Below are positions 30,735-39,629 of a DNA stretch of 64,000 nucleotides, one piece after another. The stretch lies in assembly GCF_014649955.1 (NCBI RefSeq), contig NZ_BMUA01000001.1, positions 372,001-436,000 of the forward strand, read 5' to 3'. Every line of letters begins with the position of its first letter. Position 1 is the first letter of the stretch. The position numbers and the translations under genes were made by a program. Source of the stretch: Streptomyces violascens. Its GTDB lineage: Bacteria; Actinomycetota; Actinomycetes; Streptomycetales; Streptomycetaceae. Under the pieces are notes generated by a model. The model saw only the letters and a list, made by a program, of their open reading frames with translations, made no database searches and was not told the origin of the DNA.

Positions 30735-31802
30735 CTATACCCGGCGGTCGAGCAACAGCTCGGAGAGAGCGACCAGTTCGTCCACGCACGACGCCTCCAG
30801 CGGGACCGCGCGCAGTTGGTCGCGCGCGGCGGCCACCCGGGTGCGCGCGTCCCTCAGGGCGTAGGCGCGGCCGCCGGCCTCCTCGACGAGGCCGGCGGCG
30901 TGCCGGACGGCGGCCTCGTCGGGGCCCGCGGCGAGCAGGCCCTCCAGGCGAGGCCCGAGGGACGGGTCCATCGCCATCGCCGCGAGGACGGGCAGCGTTT
31001 TCTTTCCCCGCCGCAGATCGCTGTGCACCGGCTTTCCGGTGACGGCGGGGTCGCCCCAGATGCCCAGCACGTCGTCGACCGCCTGGAAGGCGAGGCCCCA
31101 CTGCCTCCCGGCCCGCGCGAGCGCGTCCGTGAGCGGCGGCGGGGCGCCCGTGAGGACCGGCCCGAGGGCTGTCGCGCAGGCAAGCAGGGCGCCCGTCTTG
31201 CGTGCCGCCATGGCCCGGTACTCGGCCAGGCCCACCGCCCCGGGTCCGGCCCACGGGCGGGACTCGAAGAGCACATCGTCCGCCTGTCCGTGCACCAACT
31301 CACCCATCATCACGGCCAGTTGCTGGACAGCCGCACCGCTTCCCGCGCCGCCGGCCCCGGCCAGCGTACGGACGGCGAGGGCGAACAGGGCATCGCCCGC
31401 GAGGACGGCGGGCCCCGTACCGAAGGCCTTCCAGGCGCTGTCGCGGTGCCGCCGGCGTTCGTCGCCGTCCATGATGTCGTCGTGCATCAGCGAGAAGGTG
31501 TGGATCAGCTCGATCGCCACGGCCGCCGGTATCGCCGCATCCGCGCTCGCGCCCACCGCCTGTGCCCCGAGCACGGCGAGCGCCGGCCGCACCCCCTTGC
31601 CGCCGCCCCCGGAACTCGGCGTACCGTCCGCCTCGCACCAGCCGAACGCATGCGCCGCGATGCGGCCGGGCCCGGGATGCAGTTCCTGTACGGCCTTGCG
31701 CAGCGCCGGCTCGACGAGTTCCCGGCAGCGAGTGAGGGTGGCGGTCGCGGACGGCCTGGCCTTCAGGGATACGGGGGTGTGCGGTCCGGCCTGGGTGGAC
31801 AT
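30735..31802 (-). CDS. Polyprenyl (geranylgeranyl-type) diphosphate synthase
   Basis: The protein has 355 residues from ATG 31802. It is a trans-prenyltransferase with GGGGKGVRPALAVL, the first Asp-rich motif in IHTFSLMHDDIMDGDERRRH, GELVHGQADDV, ARKTGALLACA and the second Asp-rich region FQAVDDVLGIWGD, which reads DDVLG rather than DDxxD. It should condense isopentenyl diphosphate with an allylic diphosphate to make a C15-C20+ product in the cytosol. It is last of a probable three-gene unit after the StyA-like flavoprotein and TPR genes, hinting at meroterpenoid-type chemistry. Confidence 0.87.
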   Translation of the reverse strand: MSTQAGPHTPVSLKARPSATATLTRCRELVEPALRKAVQELHPGPGRIAAHAFGWCEADGTPSSGGGGKGVRPALAVLGAQAVGASADAAIPAAVAIELIHTFSLMHDDIMDGDERRRHRDSAWKAFGTGPAVLAGDALFALAVRTLAGAGGAGSGAAVQQLAVMMGELVHGQADDVLFESRPWAGPGAVGLAEYRAMAARKTGALLACATALGPVLTGAPPPLTDALARAGRQWGLAFQAVDDVLGIWGDPAVTGKPVHSDLRRGKKTLPVLAAMAMDPSLGPRLEGLLAAGPDEAAVRHAAGLVEEAGGRAYALRDARTRVAAARDQLRAVPLEASCVDELVALSELLLDRRV

Positions 31803-31861
31803 GGGCTCTGTTCCTGTCGTGTGCCGTGCGGAGAATGCTGAGGACATCGCGAGGGTCGCGC

Positions 31862-32908
31862 TCAGTGGGCGGGTACGGCGTCGGCGGCCGCGACGCCCAG
31901 CTCGGCGCGCGCCTTGCCGATCATGGCCTCGGCGTGCTGCAACCCGATGTCGCACAGCGCTCGCTCCAGCACATCGAGGTCGGCCGCGGTCTCGGCCGCC
32001 GCACGCCCCTGCCGGGCCTTCGCCTTCACCAGGCCGAGCCGGGACAGCGCCTCCCCGCGCGGCTCGCCCATCGCGCGGAACTCCGCCAGCGATCCGCTGT
32101 AGCACGCCTCGGCCTCGGCGTAGCGCCCCGCGCGGTACAGCACGTTGCCCCGCATCTTGTGGTTGTACGCGAGCGCGCCGACCAGCTGGATCTCGCGGCA
32201 GAGGACCTCCGCCTCGGTGAGCAGGGCCAACGCCGCTTCCGGGTCGCCCTGGGCGGAGCGCACATCGGCGATGCCCCGCAGCGCCCAGGCCCGGCCGCGG
32301 TCGTCACCGGCGTCGCCGGCTATCTGCGCGGCCTCCTCGAAGAGGGCGAGCGCGCTGTCGAAGGACCCGGTGTTGCGGTGCATCTGCGCGATGCCTTCGA
32401 GCGCCCACACGGTGTGCCGGGCCTCGCCGCGTTTGCGCGCCTCGGCGAGCAGCTTCTCGTGGAGCCTGCCGACGGCCTCGTAGTCGCCCTGGATGCGACC
32501 GGTCTCGGCGAGCCCGGCCAGGGAGTAGCCGCGGGCCACGATGTCGCCGCCCTGCTCGGCGAGTTCGGCCGCGGTGGCGAGCCAGCGCCGGGCAAGAGCG
32601 AGGTCGCCGCGCTGGCGGGCCAGCGTGCCGCCGCTCCACACGGCCCAGGCCATCGCGCCCCGGTCGCCCGCCCGGCGGGCCGCGCGATAGCTGTCCTTCC
32701 ACGCCCGCTCGGCCTCCTCCACGCGGCCGAGCCGCCTGCTCGCCTCGGCGACGGCGAGCCCCGTGTGCGCCAACTCAACTGCGTCGCCGCTCAGTTGGGC
32801 CCGCCGCTGCTCCTCGACGGCCTTGGCGAGCACGTCCTCCAGGGAGGTGTTCACCGAGAGCTCGCCCAAGGATCCCCGGTACTCGGGGGCGAATGCCTTG
32901 CCGTACAT
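31862..32908 (-). CDS. Tetratricopeptide-repeat protein
   Basis: The protein has 348 residues from ATG 32908. At least six TPR-like helical pairs run through it, e.g. AVWSGGTLARQRGDLALARR, GYSLAGLAETGRIQGDYEAV, ALEGIAQMHRNTGSFDSALA, ALRGIADVRSAQGDPEAALA, MRGNVLYRAGRYAEAEACYS. No DNA-binding, ATPase or catalytic domain is attached, so it is probably a scaffold or peptide-binding protein. It sits between the polyprenyl synthase (59 bp) and the flavoprotein (145 bp) on one strand. Its job there is unknown. Confidence 0.82.
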   Translation of the reverse strand: MYGKAFAPEYRGSLGELSVNTSLEDVLAKAVEEQRRAQLSGDAVELAHTGLAVAEASRRLGRVEEAERAWKDSYRAARRAGDRGAMAWAVWSGGTLARQRGDLALARRWLATAAELAEQGGDIVARGYSLAGLAETGRIQGDYEAVGRLHEKLLAEARKRGEARHTVWALEGIAQMHRNTGSFDSALALFEEAAQIAGDAGDDRGRAWALRGIADVRSAQGDPEAALALLTEAEVLCREIQLVGALAYNHKMRGNVLYRAGRYAEAEACYSGSLAEFRAMGEPRGEALSRLGLVKAKARQGRAAAETAADLDVLERALCDIGLQHAEAMIGKARAELGVAAADAVPAH

Positions 32909-33053
32909 GGTTGTCTCGCTTCGGATCGGAATGCGGAAGCGGAGCACTCCCGCCTTGATCACGAAGCTATGAGACAACCGGGTGCCGAGGAGTCAGCCTC
33001 AGAGCTCGTGTGCCGTACATCTGAAGTCTGACGTCCGGCGCGGAGGTCCGCCC

Positions 33054-34298
33054 TCAGCGGGACCCGGCGACCTTGGCGAGATAGGCGTCGGCCCGCTCCG
33101 GATCGATCAGCCAGTCGTGGTAGTCGAGCGGATCCGCGTACCCATTGACGAAACGGTGGGCGATCTCGGGGAACTCGAAGGCGGCCCGCAGCAGGCGCGA
33201 GAGGTGCTCGGCCGGCGGCTGACGCAGCATCAGATCTGTGAAGGCGTGCACGTGCCGCGCGTGTTCCCAGTACGCGTCGAACGTCCCCCTCATCCAGCGC
33301 TCGTCGTACGGCAGCTCGCCGCGCCGCACGATCGCGTCGAGGTAAGCGGCCGCGGCCCGGGCCGCGTTGTTCGCTCCCTGGCCGGTGATCGGGTCGTTGA
33401 CGACGACCGCGTCCGCCATGCCCAGGACGTACTGGCCGCCTCCGAGCGCGGCCACCCCGTGCCGGACCGTCGGGGTGATCGCGCCGTACAACGCGGCGCC
33501 CTCGTCGGTGGGTTCGGCCCCGGCGAAGCGCTCGTACTCCCCCGGCGCGTACGTCCGCAGCAGTTCCACCGCGCGCCGCAGCCCCTCGCGCGGCTTTGGC
33601 CGGTCCTCCCAACAGTCGTACGGGCCTTTGCGTTTGGCCTCGAGCAGCAGGACCTCGCACGGTCCGCCCACGGTCAGCGCCTGCAGCGCGATCGCGTCGC
33701 CCGCCGAGGGCATGCCCGTGTTGCGCAGATACGTGTCGCTCTCGTCTCCCCGCGGTGCGACGCCCCAGGCGTAGAACGCGGCGAGGGCGCGCTGGGGGCG
33801 GTCGTACACCGAGCGTGTCTCGTCGCGGCCGAACAGCGACGAGAGCGCGCCGCGGCCGGCGGCGACGACGGTGAGCTCGTGGCGTGCGGCGGTCTCCGCG
33901 AGGTCGTCGGCATCGGCCGCCCGGAATTCCACCCGGCCGCCGCGCGCCTCGAACAGCTCCAGCCACGCGGAGAGTTTGACCCGCTGGTCGACCGAGCGGA
34001 CCTCCGCGTCATAGGTGGTGGAGAACCGCGCCGACCAAGGCGCTTCGGCCGTCGGGTCCCACTGGCTCATCTCCAGGCCGCCCATCACCGGCGCCGCGTC
34101 GTCCCAGAGGTTCAGCCCGGCCGCCCGCTCCAGCGCCAGGGCCGGCCCAAACATCAGCTGTGTCGAGGTGACCCGGCCTTCGCGGATCTGCTCCGCCGTC
34201 CGCTCCGACACCAGCGTCACGTCGTAGTCGGCGGCCTGGAGTCCCAGCGCCAGGTGCAGCCCGGCCTGCCCCGCCCCGATGATCGCGATCCTGCGCAC
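33054..34298 (-). CDS. StyA-type FAD-dependent monooxygenase
   Basis: The protein has 414 residues from GTG 34298, 5 nt after GGAGG. The N-terminal FAD site RRIAIIGAGQAGLHLALGL is followed by REGRVTSTQLMFGPALALER, a pattern of styrene monooxygenase/indole oxidase StyA. Later come LTVVAAGRGALSSLFGRD and VLGMADAVVVNDPITGQGAN (GD-like motif region, with the SMO-type NDPI-GQGAN). Enzymes of this type take reduced FAD from a separate reductase and epoxidise aromatic alkenes or indoles. No reductase partner is visible nearby. Its neighbours encode a TPR protein and a polyprenyl synthase. Confidence 0.8.
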   Translation of the reverse strand: MRRIAIIGAGQAGLHLALGLQAADYDVTLVSERTAEQIREGRVTSTQLMFGPALALERAAGLNLWDDAAPVMGGLEMSQWDPTAEAPWSARFSTTYDAEVRSVDQRVKLSAWLELFEARGGRVEFRAADADDLAETAARHELTVVAAGRGALSSLFGRDETRSVYDRPQRALAAFYAWGVAPRGDESDTYLRNTGMPSAGDAIALQALTVGGPCEVLLLEAKRKGPYDCWEDRPKPREGLRRAVELLRTYAPGEYERFAGAEPTDEGAALYGAITPTVRHGVAALGGGQYVLGMADAVVVNDPITGQGANNAARAAAAYLDAIVRRGELPYDERWMRGTFDAYWEHARHVHAFTDLMLRQPPAEHLSRLLRAAFEFPEIAHRFVNGYADPLDYHDWLIDPERADAYLAKVAGSR

Positions 34299-34443
34299 AC
34301 ATGCCTCCACCCGGTCCACCACCCGTCCCGACTCCCCCGTTGTACTGGGTGGTGTGCGGGACTGCCTAGACGACATGGACGCACATGAGGTCGCTCGCAG
34401 GACGTGACTGTCCGGCGCTGCGCCGCACCGGAGGGAGGGGCGG

Positions 34444-34890
34444 TCACTGCACGGCGGCCGGCTTCTTGACGCCTTTGGTGCTGTCGCAGACCAGGCCCCT
34501 GATCCCGGCCGAGCCCTTGGGCTCGGCGACCGCCTGACCCTTGCGGCAGTCCCCGTCGCCGGCCGCGTCCCGGCAGCCCTGGAGCCACTGCCCGGGCGAC
34601 CCCTCGGCCTTGGCACCGCCCTGCTCGCTGCGCCACTGCTCGCAGCCGCCGCTCTTGAGGAAGTCCTGGGTGCGTCCGGTCGGGTCGGCCTTCATACCGG
34701 CCAGGGCCACGACGTAGCCGCCTTCGTAGGCGACCTGATCGTGGAAGAGCGGCTTGTCGTTGAACTTCGAGACGACCACGGCTCCGATGCCGAGACAGAC
34801 GGCGATGCCGACCGCGAGGGCCATCAGGAGGTTCCGGCGGGAGGGGCCTTGATGGGACACGTATTCCGGTGCCTGATCGAGAAGAACCAT
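34444..34890 (-). CDS. Single-pass membrane protein, unknown family
   Basis: The protein has 148 residues from ATG 34890. A 25-residue cytosolic start (MVLLDQAPEYVSHQGPSRRN) precedes one membrane helix (LLMALAVGIAVCLGIGAVVV) and a mostly polar external domain with four cysteines (GGCEQW, LQGCRD, GDCRKGQ, LVCDSTKG), probably two disulfides. I do not recognise the family. It is co-directional with the flavoprotein gene but 145 bp away. Confidence 0.65.
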   Translation of the reverse strand: MVLLDQAPEYVSHQGPSRRNLLMALAVGIAVCLGIGAVVVSKFNDKPLFHDQVAYEGGYVVALAGMKADPTGRTQDFLKSGGCEQWRSEQGGAKAEGSPGQWLQGCRDAAGDGDCRKGQAVAEPKGSAGIRGLVCDSTKGVKKPAAVQ

Positions 34891-34992
34891 AGGGCCGACC
34901 TTGGCACACCCGGCCTAACACTCCGCTAACGTTCCCACCCGTATCGGCCTTCCCCCAGGGAAATTGACGAAACATCAGAGACGGGCGGGCCG

Positions 34993-35892
34993 CTAATTTC
35001 CCCGGTACTGACTGACCATCCAATGCCGGTACGACGACCACAAGGGGCCGGTGTAGTCGGCGCACGGCCTGGCGCACAGCGTCGTGGAGAGATACCGCCG
35101 GAACACGGATTCCTTCAGCCGGGCCGCCTGAAGGGCGAGATTCGGCGACAGGGCGTTGATGGAATATCCCCGGTATCCGACGACGGAGGGTTTCGGGCCC
35201 GGAATGGAAGCGGCCGCCGATTTCACGAAACGTGCCGCGACTTCGTGATCGCTGTGATCGCTTCTGGGGCCGCTTCCGCGGTCGATGTTCCGGTAGTCCA
35301 GGGTCCGTACGGTCCTGGCATGCGAATCCGCGACCAACCAGGACAGCATCGCGGTGAGTTCCTTGGCGTCATAACTCGCGCTGCGGTCCATGGTCGTGAT
35401 GCGGCGGATCCTTCGCTGTTCGAGCTTGAGGAGGCTCTGGCCCCCTTGCAGGCGGGTGCCCGAGCCGTCGTGCAGCCCGTCCGGCAGCCGGAGGAAGGTG
35501 ACTCGCACGCCGGGCCGGCCCGCCGGGACGCGCAGCGCGAAGGCACGGACCGTACGCCCCGCGTGTTTGCGGTCCTGGCGGCGCCAGTCGTTGGGGACGC
35601 CCGCCAACAGCGCATAGGCGCGGCCGACGCCCTGTTCACGCCGCTCGGCGTACCCGGTGCCGGAACTTCCCGCGTCACCCGCGGTGAGGTAGACGATGTC
35701 CAGACAGGCGCCCCTCCCCCAGTCGTTCAGCAGGTCGGGACTCATGAAGAGGAGATCGTCGTCCTCGTGCGCCACCCCGGCGAACACCGTGCGCCGGCAG
35801 GGCGCGGGGACCGCCGCCGAGGAACTCGCGGGTACGGTGATCTGCCCGCACGCCAGAATCGCCAGGCCGCACACCGCCGTAGCGGCTCGCAT
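34993..35892 (-). CDS. Secreted PIG-L family deacetylase
   Basis: The protein has 299 residues from ATG 35892. I prefer this to GTG 35955 because a near-ideal -10 box (TAATAAT, about 35936-35943) lies between them and a signal peptide (MRAATAVCGLAILACG..., cleavage near SSSAA) starts here. The metal site is AHEDDDLLFMSPDLL (variant of AHPDDE) plus SDHSDHEVAA (HxxH). In between is DIVYLTAGDAGSSGTGYAERRE, typical of LmbE/MshB-like N-acetylglucosamine deacetylases. Export suggests action on a wall glycan or secreted glycoconjugate rather than mycothiol synthesis. Confidence 0.82.
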   Translation of the reverse strand: MRAATAVCGLAILACGQITVPASSSAAVPAPCRRTVFAGVAHEDDDLLFMSPDLLNDWGRGACLDIVYLTAGDAGSSGTGYAERREQGVGRAYALLAGVPNDWRRQDRKHAGRTVRAFALRVPAGRPGVRVTFLRLPDGLHDGSGTRLQGGQSLLKLEQRRIRRITTMDRSASYDAKELTAMLSWLVADSHARTVRTLDYRNIDRGSGPRSDHSDHEVAARFVKSAAASIPGPKPSVVGYRGYSINALSPNLALQAARLKESVFRRYLSTTLCARPCADYTGPLWSSYRHWMVSQYRGN

Positions 35893-36065
35893 TCCGCGTT
35901 TTCCCGGCCATTCCACTGTCCCGTTCACGGGACGGATTATTATCGCAGAATTCACTCAGATCCTGGATTTCCCTCCGGGCGTGCCGCGACCGGCAATTGG
36001 CGGCGGAATTTCTGGGTCCGCAGGAGTGGGAATCGACAGCGGGACCGCCCCGCTACCCTGGCGCC

Positions 36066-36995
36066 GTGACTCAACTCACCGCCGCCGTCGTCCAGGCCGG
36101 CTCGAAGCTCTTCGACACCCCGGCCGGCCTGGCCAAGGCACTGGACCTGATCCGCGATGCGGCCGGCCGGGGCGCCGAGGTCGTCGTGCTGCCCGAGGCG
36201 TTCCTGGGCGGCTACCCCAAGGGGCTCGACTTCGGTGTCCGGGTGGGCAGCCGCACCCCTGAGGGTCGGGAGACGTTCCGCCGTTACTTCGAGTCGGCCA
36301 TCACGGTACCGGGTCCCGAAACAGACGAACTGGCCGTGCTGGCACAGGATTTGGGCTGCCACGCGGTGGTCGGAGCGGTGGAGCGGGCCGGCTCCACCTT
36401 GTACTGCGTCGCCCTGTTCTTCGGGCCCGAGGGATATCTCGGCAAGCACCGCAAGCTGATGCCGACCGCCGCCGAGCGGCTGATCTGGGGGTTCGGCGAC
36501 GGCTCGACGATGCCGGTGGTCGACAGCGGGCACGGCAGGCTGGGGGCGGCGATCTGCTGGGAGAACTACATGCCGCTGTTCCGGACGGCGATGTACGCGA
36601 AGGGGGTCGACATCTGGTGTGCGCCGACCGTCGACGACCGGGAGAACTGGCAGGCCACCATGCGGCACGTCGCCCTCGAAGGGCGCTGCTTCGTGCTCAG
36701 CGCCAACCAGTACCTCCTGCGGTCGGATCTGCCCGGCGACGTCCACCCGGTGCAGGGCGACGCGCCGGACACCGTCCTCATCGGCGGCGGCAGCACGATC
36801 GTCTCCCCGCTCGGCGAAGTCCTGGCCGGTCCCCTCAGGGACGGCGAGGGGATCCTCGTCGCGGAGCTCGACCTCGGGGACATCCCCCGCAGCCGCTTCG
36901 ACTTCGACGCCACCGGGCATTACGCCCGCCCGGACGTCTTCACCCTGCACGTGGACGAAACCCCGAGGCCCCCGACCCGGCCGCGTACCCCCTGA
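36066..36995 (+). CDS. Nitrilase
   Basis: The protein has 309 residues from GTG 36066; a TACCCT -10-like box ends 6 nt upstream, so the message is probably leaderless. The C-N hydrolase triad is intact: E44 in VVLPEAFLGGYP, K130 in KHRKLMPT and C164 in AAICWENYMP. The spacing, GGYPKG and HRKLMPT segments match true aliphatic/arylacetonitrilases rather than amidases. Expected reaction: nitrile plus water to carboxylic acid plus ammonia. The kinase-MFS gene follows 64 bp later. Confidence 0.88.
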   Translation: MTQLTAAVVQAGSKLFDTPAGLAKALDLIRDAAGRGAEVVVLPEAFLGGYPKGLDFGVRVGSRTPEGRETFRRYFESAITVPGPETDELAVLAQDLGCHAVVGAVERAGSTLYCVALFFGPEGYLGKHRKLMPTAAERLIWGFGDGSTMPVVDSGHGRLGAAICWENYMPLFRTAMYAKGVDIWCAPTVDDRENWQATMRHVALEGRCFVLSANQYLLRSDLPGDVHPVQGDAPDTVLIGGGSTIVSPLGEVLAGPLRDGEGILVAELDLGDIPRSRFDFDATGHYARPDVFTLHVDETPRPPTRPRTP

Positions 36996-37059
36996 GCGCT
37001 TACGCGGTCTTGACCGGATTCGGACACCGGAGCCCCCGGCCTTGCAATACCGTGCCCCC

Positions 37060-39588
37060 GTGGACCAGTTGATCTCCCAGGACCCGACGCACATAGGCCC
37101 CTACCGCCTGATCGCCCGCCTGGGCGCGGGCGGTATGGGACTGGTGTATCTGGGCCGTTCCGAGGCCGGGCGGACCGTTGCCGTCAAGGTCGTCCAGGCC
37201 GAGCACGCCCAGCACCCCGAGTTCCGCCGGCGCTTCGCCCGCGAGGTGGCGGCCGCCCGGCGGGTGGGCGGCGCCTGGACGGCTGCCGTGCTCGATGCCG
37301 ACACCGACGCCGCGGTGCCCTGGGTCGCGACCCAGTACATCCCCGGGCCCGACCTGACCACCGTGGTCGGCAGGGACTTCGGGCCGCTGCCCGAGAACTC
37401 CGTGCGGGTCCTGGCCAACCGGCTCGCCCTCGCCCTGCAGGCGGTGCACGGGGCGGGGCTGATCCACCGCGACCTCAAGCCGTCCAACGTCCTGGTCACC
37501 GTGGACGGCCCCCGCGTCATCGACTTCGGCATCGCGCGGGCCATGGACAGCCTCGCCGGGGACAGCCTGCACACCCGCACCGGCATGCTGATCGGCTCGC
37601 CCGGCTTCATGTCGCCGGAGCAGGTGCGCGGCCTCGAACTCACCCCGGCCAGCGATGTGTTCTGCCTGGGTGCCGTCCTGGTCCACGCCGCGACCGGCCG
37701 GCTGCTCTTCGGTGCCACGGAGACCGGGCTGAACGCCCACCTGTTCCGGGTCGCCGAGGAGGAGGCGGACCTGACCGGCGTCCCGGAGTCGCTGATCGGT
37801 CTCGTACGCGCGTGTCTCGACAAGGACCCGGCCAGGCGGCCCACTCCCCAGCAGGTGGCCGACTACACGGCGGCGGACACCGGCGAGGAGTGGCTGCCGG
37901 GTGCGGTCCTTGCCCAACTCGGCCGTCACGCGGCCGAGTTGCTGGACTTCGCGCCCCAGAGTCCGGCGCCCGCGGCCACGGTCCCTGCCGACCCACGCGT
38001 CCCGTCCGGGCAGCCGCTGCCCCCGCCACCCGCGTACGCGCCCACGCCCCCGGTGCATCCCGTGCCACCGCCGGGCGTGGCTCCCTCCCCCACCGACCTC
38101 CGAAAATCGCCCCCTGCACACCCCAGACGCTGGTGGGGGCTCGCGGTGGTCGCCCTGGTGCAGCTCTTCGTGCTGCTCGACGCGGCGTCCCTGCGGATGG
38201 CGCTGCCCTCCATCATGATGGATCTGCGTGCGTCCGCATCCGGCCTGAACTGGGTGTTCTCCGGGTACGAACTGGCCTTTGGCGGGCTGCTGCTGCTCGG
38301 CGGTCATCTCGCGGACCTGATCGGCCGCAAGCGGATGCTGATCATCGGCCTGGTCGGCTTCGCGGTGGCCGGGGCGGTCGGCGGCGCGGCCCCGTCGTTC
38401 GAGGTGCTGGTCGTGGCCCGCGCTGTGCAGGGCGCGTTCGCCGCACTCCTGTCGCCGGCCGCACTGGCTCTGGTGGCGGTCAACTTCCCCGACGGGAGGG
38501 CCCGGGGCAGGGCCTTCGGCCTCTACGCCGCGATCGCCGCGGGCGGCTCCGTCGTGGGCCTGTTCACTGGCGGCTGGCTCCTGGAGAACATGAGCTGGCG
38601 GATATGCCTGTACGTCGACGTGCCGCTCGCCGTGATCGCCGTGATCGGCGCGGCCACCCTGGTCCACGACCGCCCGCTCCGCACCCGCCGCCGCCCCGAC
38701 CCGGTGGGCCTGCTGCTCGGCTCCGGCGGGATCGTCGCCCTCGTCTACGGTTTCCAGGAGACGGGCTCGCGCGGCTGGACCGATCTCCTGGTGCTCGCCC
38801 TGTTCGGGATCGGCGTCGCCCTGCTCACGGCGTTCGTGTTCTGGCAGTTCAACACGGCCGCCCCGCTCCTCGCGCCGTACATCCCCAGGGATCTCAGTCG
38901 CACGGGTTCCCTGGTCACGTTGTTCCTGACCGGCGCCGGCACGTTCGCGATGGTCATGGTCCTGAGCGCGTACCTCCAGAACCTGCTCGGATACGCCCCG
39001 ATGCAGAGCGCCGTGCACCTGCTGCCCGCCGTCGCCGCGATCGTCGTCGGCGCCACTCAGGTCTCCGGCCGCCTCCTCGACCGCGTTCCGCCGCGCAACC
39101 TGATCCTGCCGGGGCTGCTGCTCGCCGCGGCCGGGCTGGGGCTGCTGACGTTCCTCGACACGGGCAGCGCGTACGTCACAGTGGCCCTGCCCGGCATGCT
39201 GCTCGCCGGGTTCGGGCTCGGCATGGCCCTGATGCCGCTCTACTCCATCGCGACGGGCGGCATCGCCGCGCAGGACTCCGGCGGCGGCGCGGCACTGACG
39301 AACTCGGCCGGCCAGGTGGGCGGAGTACTCGGCACGGCGATGTTCGGCAGCATCCTCGCCACGGCCGTCGCCTCCCGCATGGAGGCGGTCAAGGGGCTTC
39401 CGCCGAGCCTTGCCGAGCTGGCCCGAAGCGGCCGCACCGTCAGCCCGCAGGCACTCCCGCCGTCGCTGGCGAACGTGATCAGGCAGGCGACGCTGGACGG
39501 TTATACCGACACCCTGTGGTGGTCGGCCGGCCTCACCCTGCTCGCGGGGCTGGTCGCCGCGCTGCTGGTCAAGTCCACGCCGCGCTGA
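37060..39588 (+). CDS. Ser/Thr protein kinase fused to an MFS (EmrB/QacA-type) transporter
   Basis: A single uninterrupted 842-residue frame. Residues 13-275 are a Hanks-type kinase with G-loop GAGGMG (22-27), Lys43 in VAVKVV, HRDLKPSN (136-143), DFG (155-157), TRTGMLIGSPGFMSPEQ (activation loop) and later helices. Residues about 295-355 are a Pro-rich linker (PPPPAYAPTPPVHPVPPP). From 358 to the end is a multi-helix MFS domain with ALPSIMMDL, GGHLADLIGRKRMLIIG (motif A) and 13-14 hydrophobic segments, like EmrB/QacA drug-proton antiporters. Bacterial kinases normally have one membrane helix; here the transporter is the anchor. It may phosphorylate and gate itself. The frame shows no internal stop, so no frameshift is needed to explain the fusion. 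Confidence 0.9.
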   Translation: MDQLISQDPTHIGPYRLIARLGAGGMGLVYLGRSEAGRTVAVKVVQAEHAQHPEFRRRFAREVAAARRVGGAWTAAVLDADTDAAVPWVATQYIPGPDLTTVVGRDFGPLPENSVRVLANRLALALQAVHGAGLIHRDLKPSNVLVTVDGPRVIDFGIARAMDSLAGDSLHTRTGMLIGSPGFMSPEQVRGLELTPASDVFCLGAVLVHAATGRLLFGATETGLNAHLFRVAEEEADLTGVPESLIGLVRACLDKDPARRPTPQQVADYTAADTGEEWLPGAVLAQLGRHAAELLDFAPQSPAPAATVPADPRVPSGQPLPPPPAYAPTPPVHPVPPPGVAPSPTDLRKSPPAHPRRWWGLAVVALVQLFVLLDAASLRMALPSIMMDLRASASGLNWVFSGYELAFGGLLLLGGHLADLIGRKRMLIIGLVGFAVAGAVGGAAPSFEVLVVARAVQGAFAALLSPAALALVAVNFPDGRARGRAFGLYAAIAAGGSVVGLFTGGWLLENMSWRICLYVDVPLAVIAVIGAATLVHDRPLRTRRRPDPVGLLLGSGGIVALVYGFQETGSRGWTDLLVLALFGIGVALLTAFVFWQFNTAAPLLAPYIPRDLSRTGSLVTLFLTGAGTFAMVMVLSAYLQNLLGYAPMQSAVHLLPAVAAIVVGATQVSGRLLDRVPPRNLILPGLLLAAAGLGLLTFLDTGSAYVTVALPGMLLAGFGLGMALMPLYSIATGGIAAQDSGGGAALTNSAGQVGGVLGTAMFGSILATAVASRMEAVKGLPPSLAELARSGRTVSPQALPPSLANVIRQATLDGYTDTLWWSAGLTLLAGLVAALLVKSTPR

Positions 39589-39594
39589 GGAACG

Positions 39595-39621
39595 CGCCGG
39601 GTGCCACGCGGGCACCCGGCG
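39595..39621. terminator. Bidirectional terminator
   Basis: CGCCGGGTGCC-ACGCG-GGCACCCGGCG: perfect 11-bp stem, 5-nt loop, exactly between the convergent kinase-MFS and isochorismatase genes. Confidence 0.8.
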
Positions 39622-39629
39622 TCCCCCGG

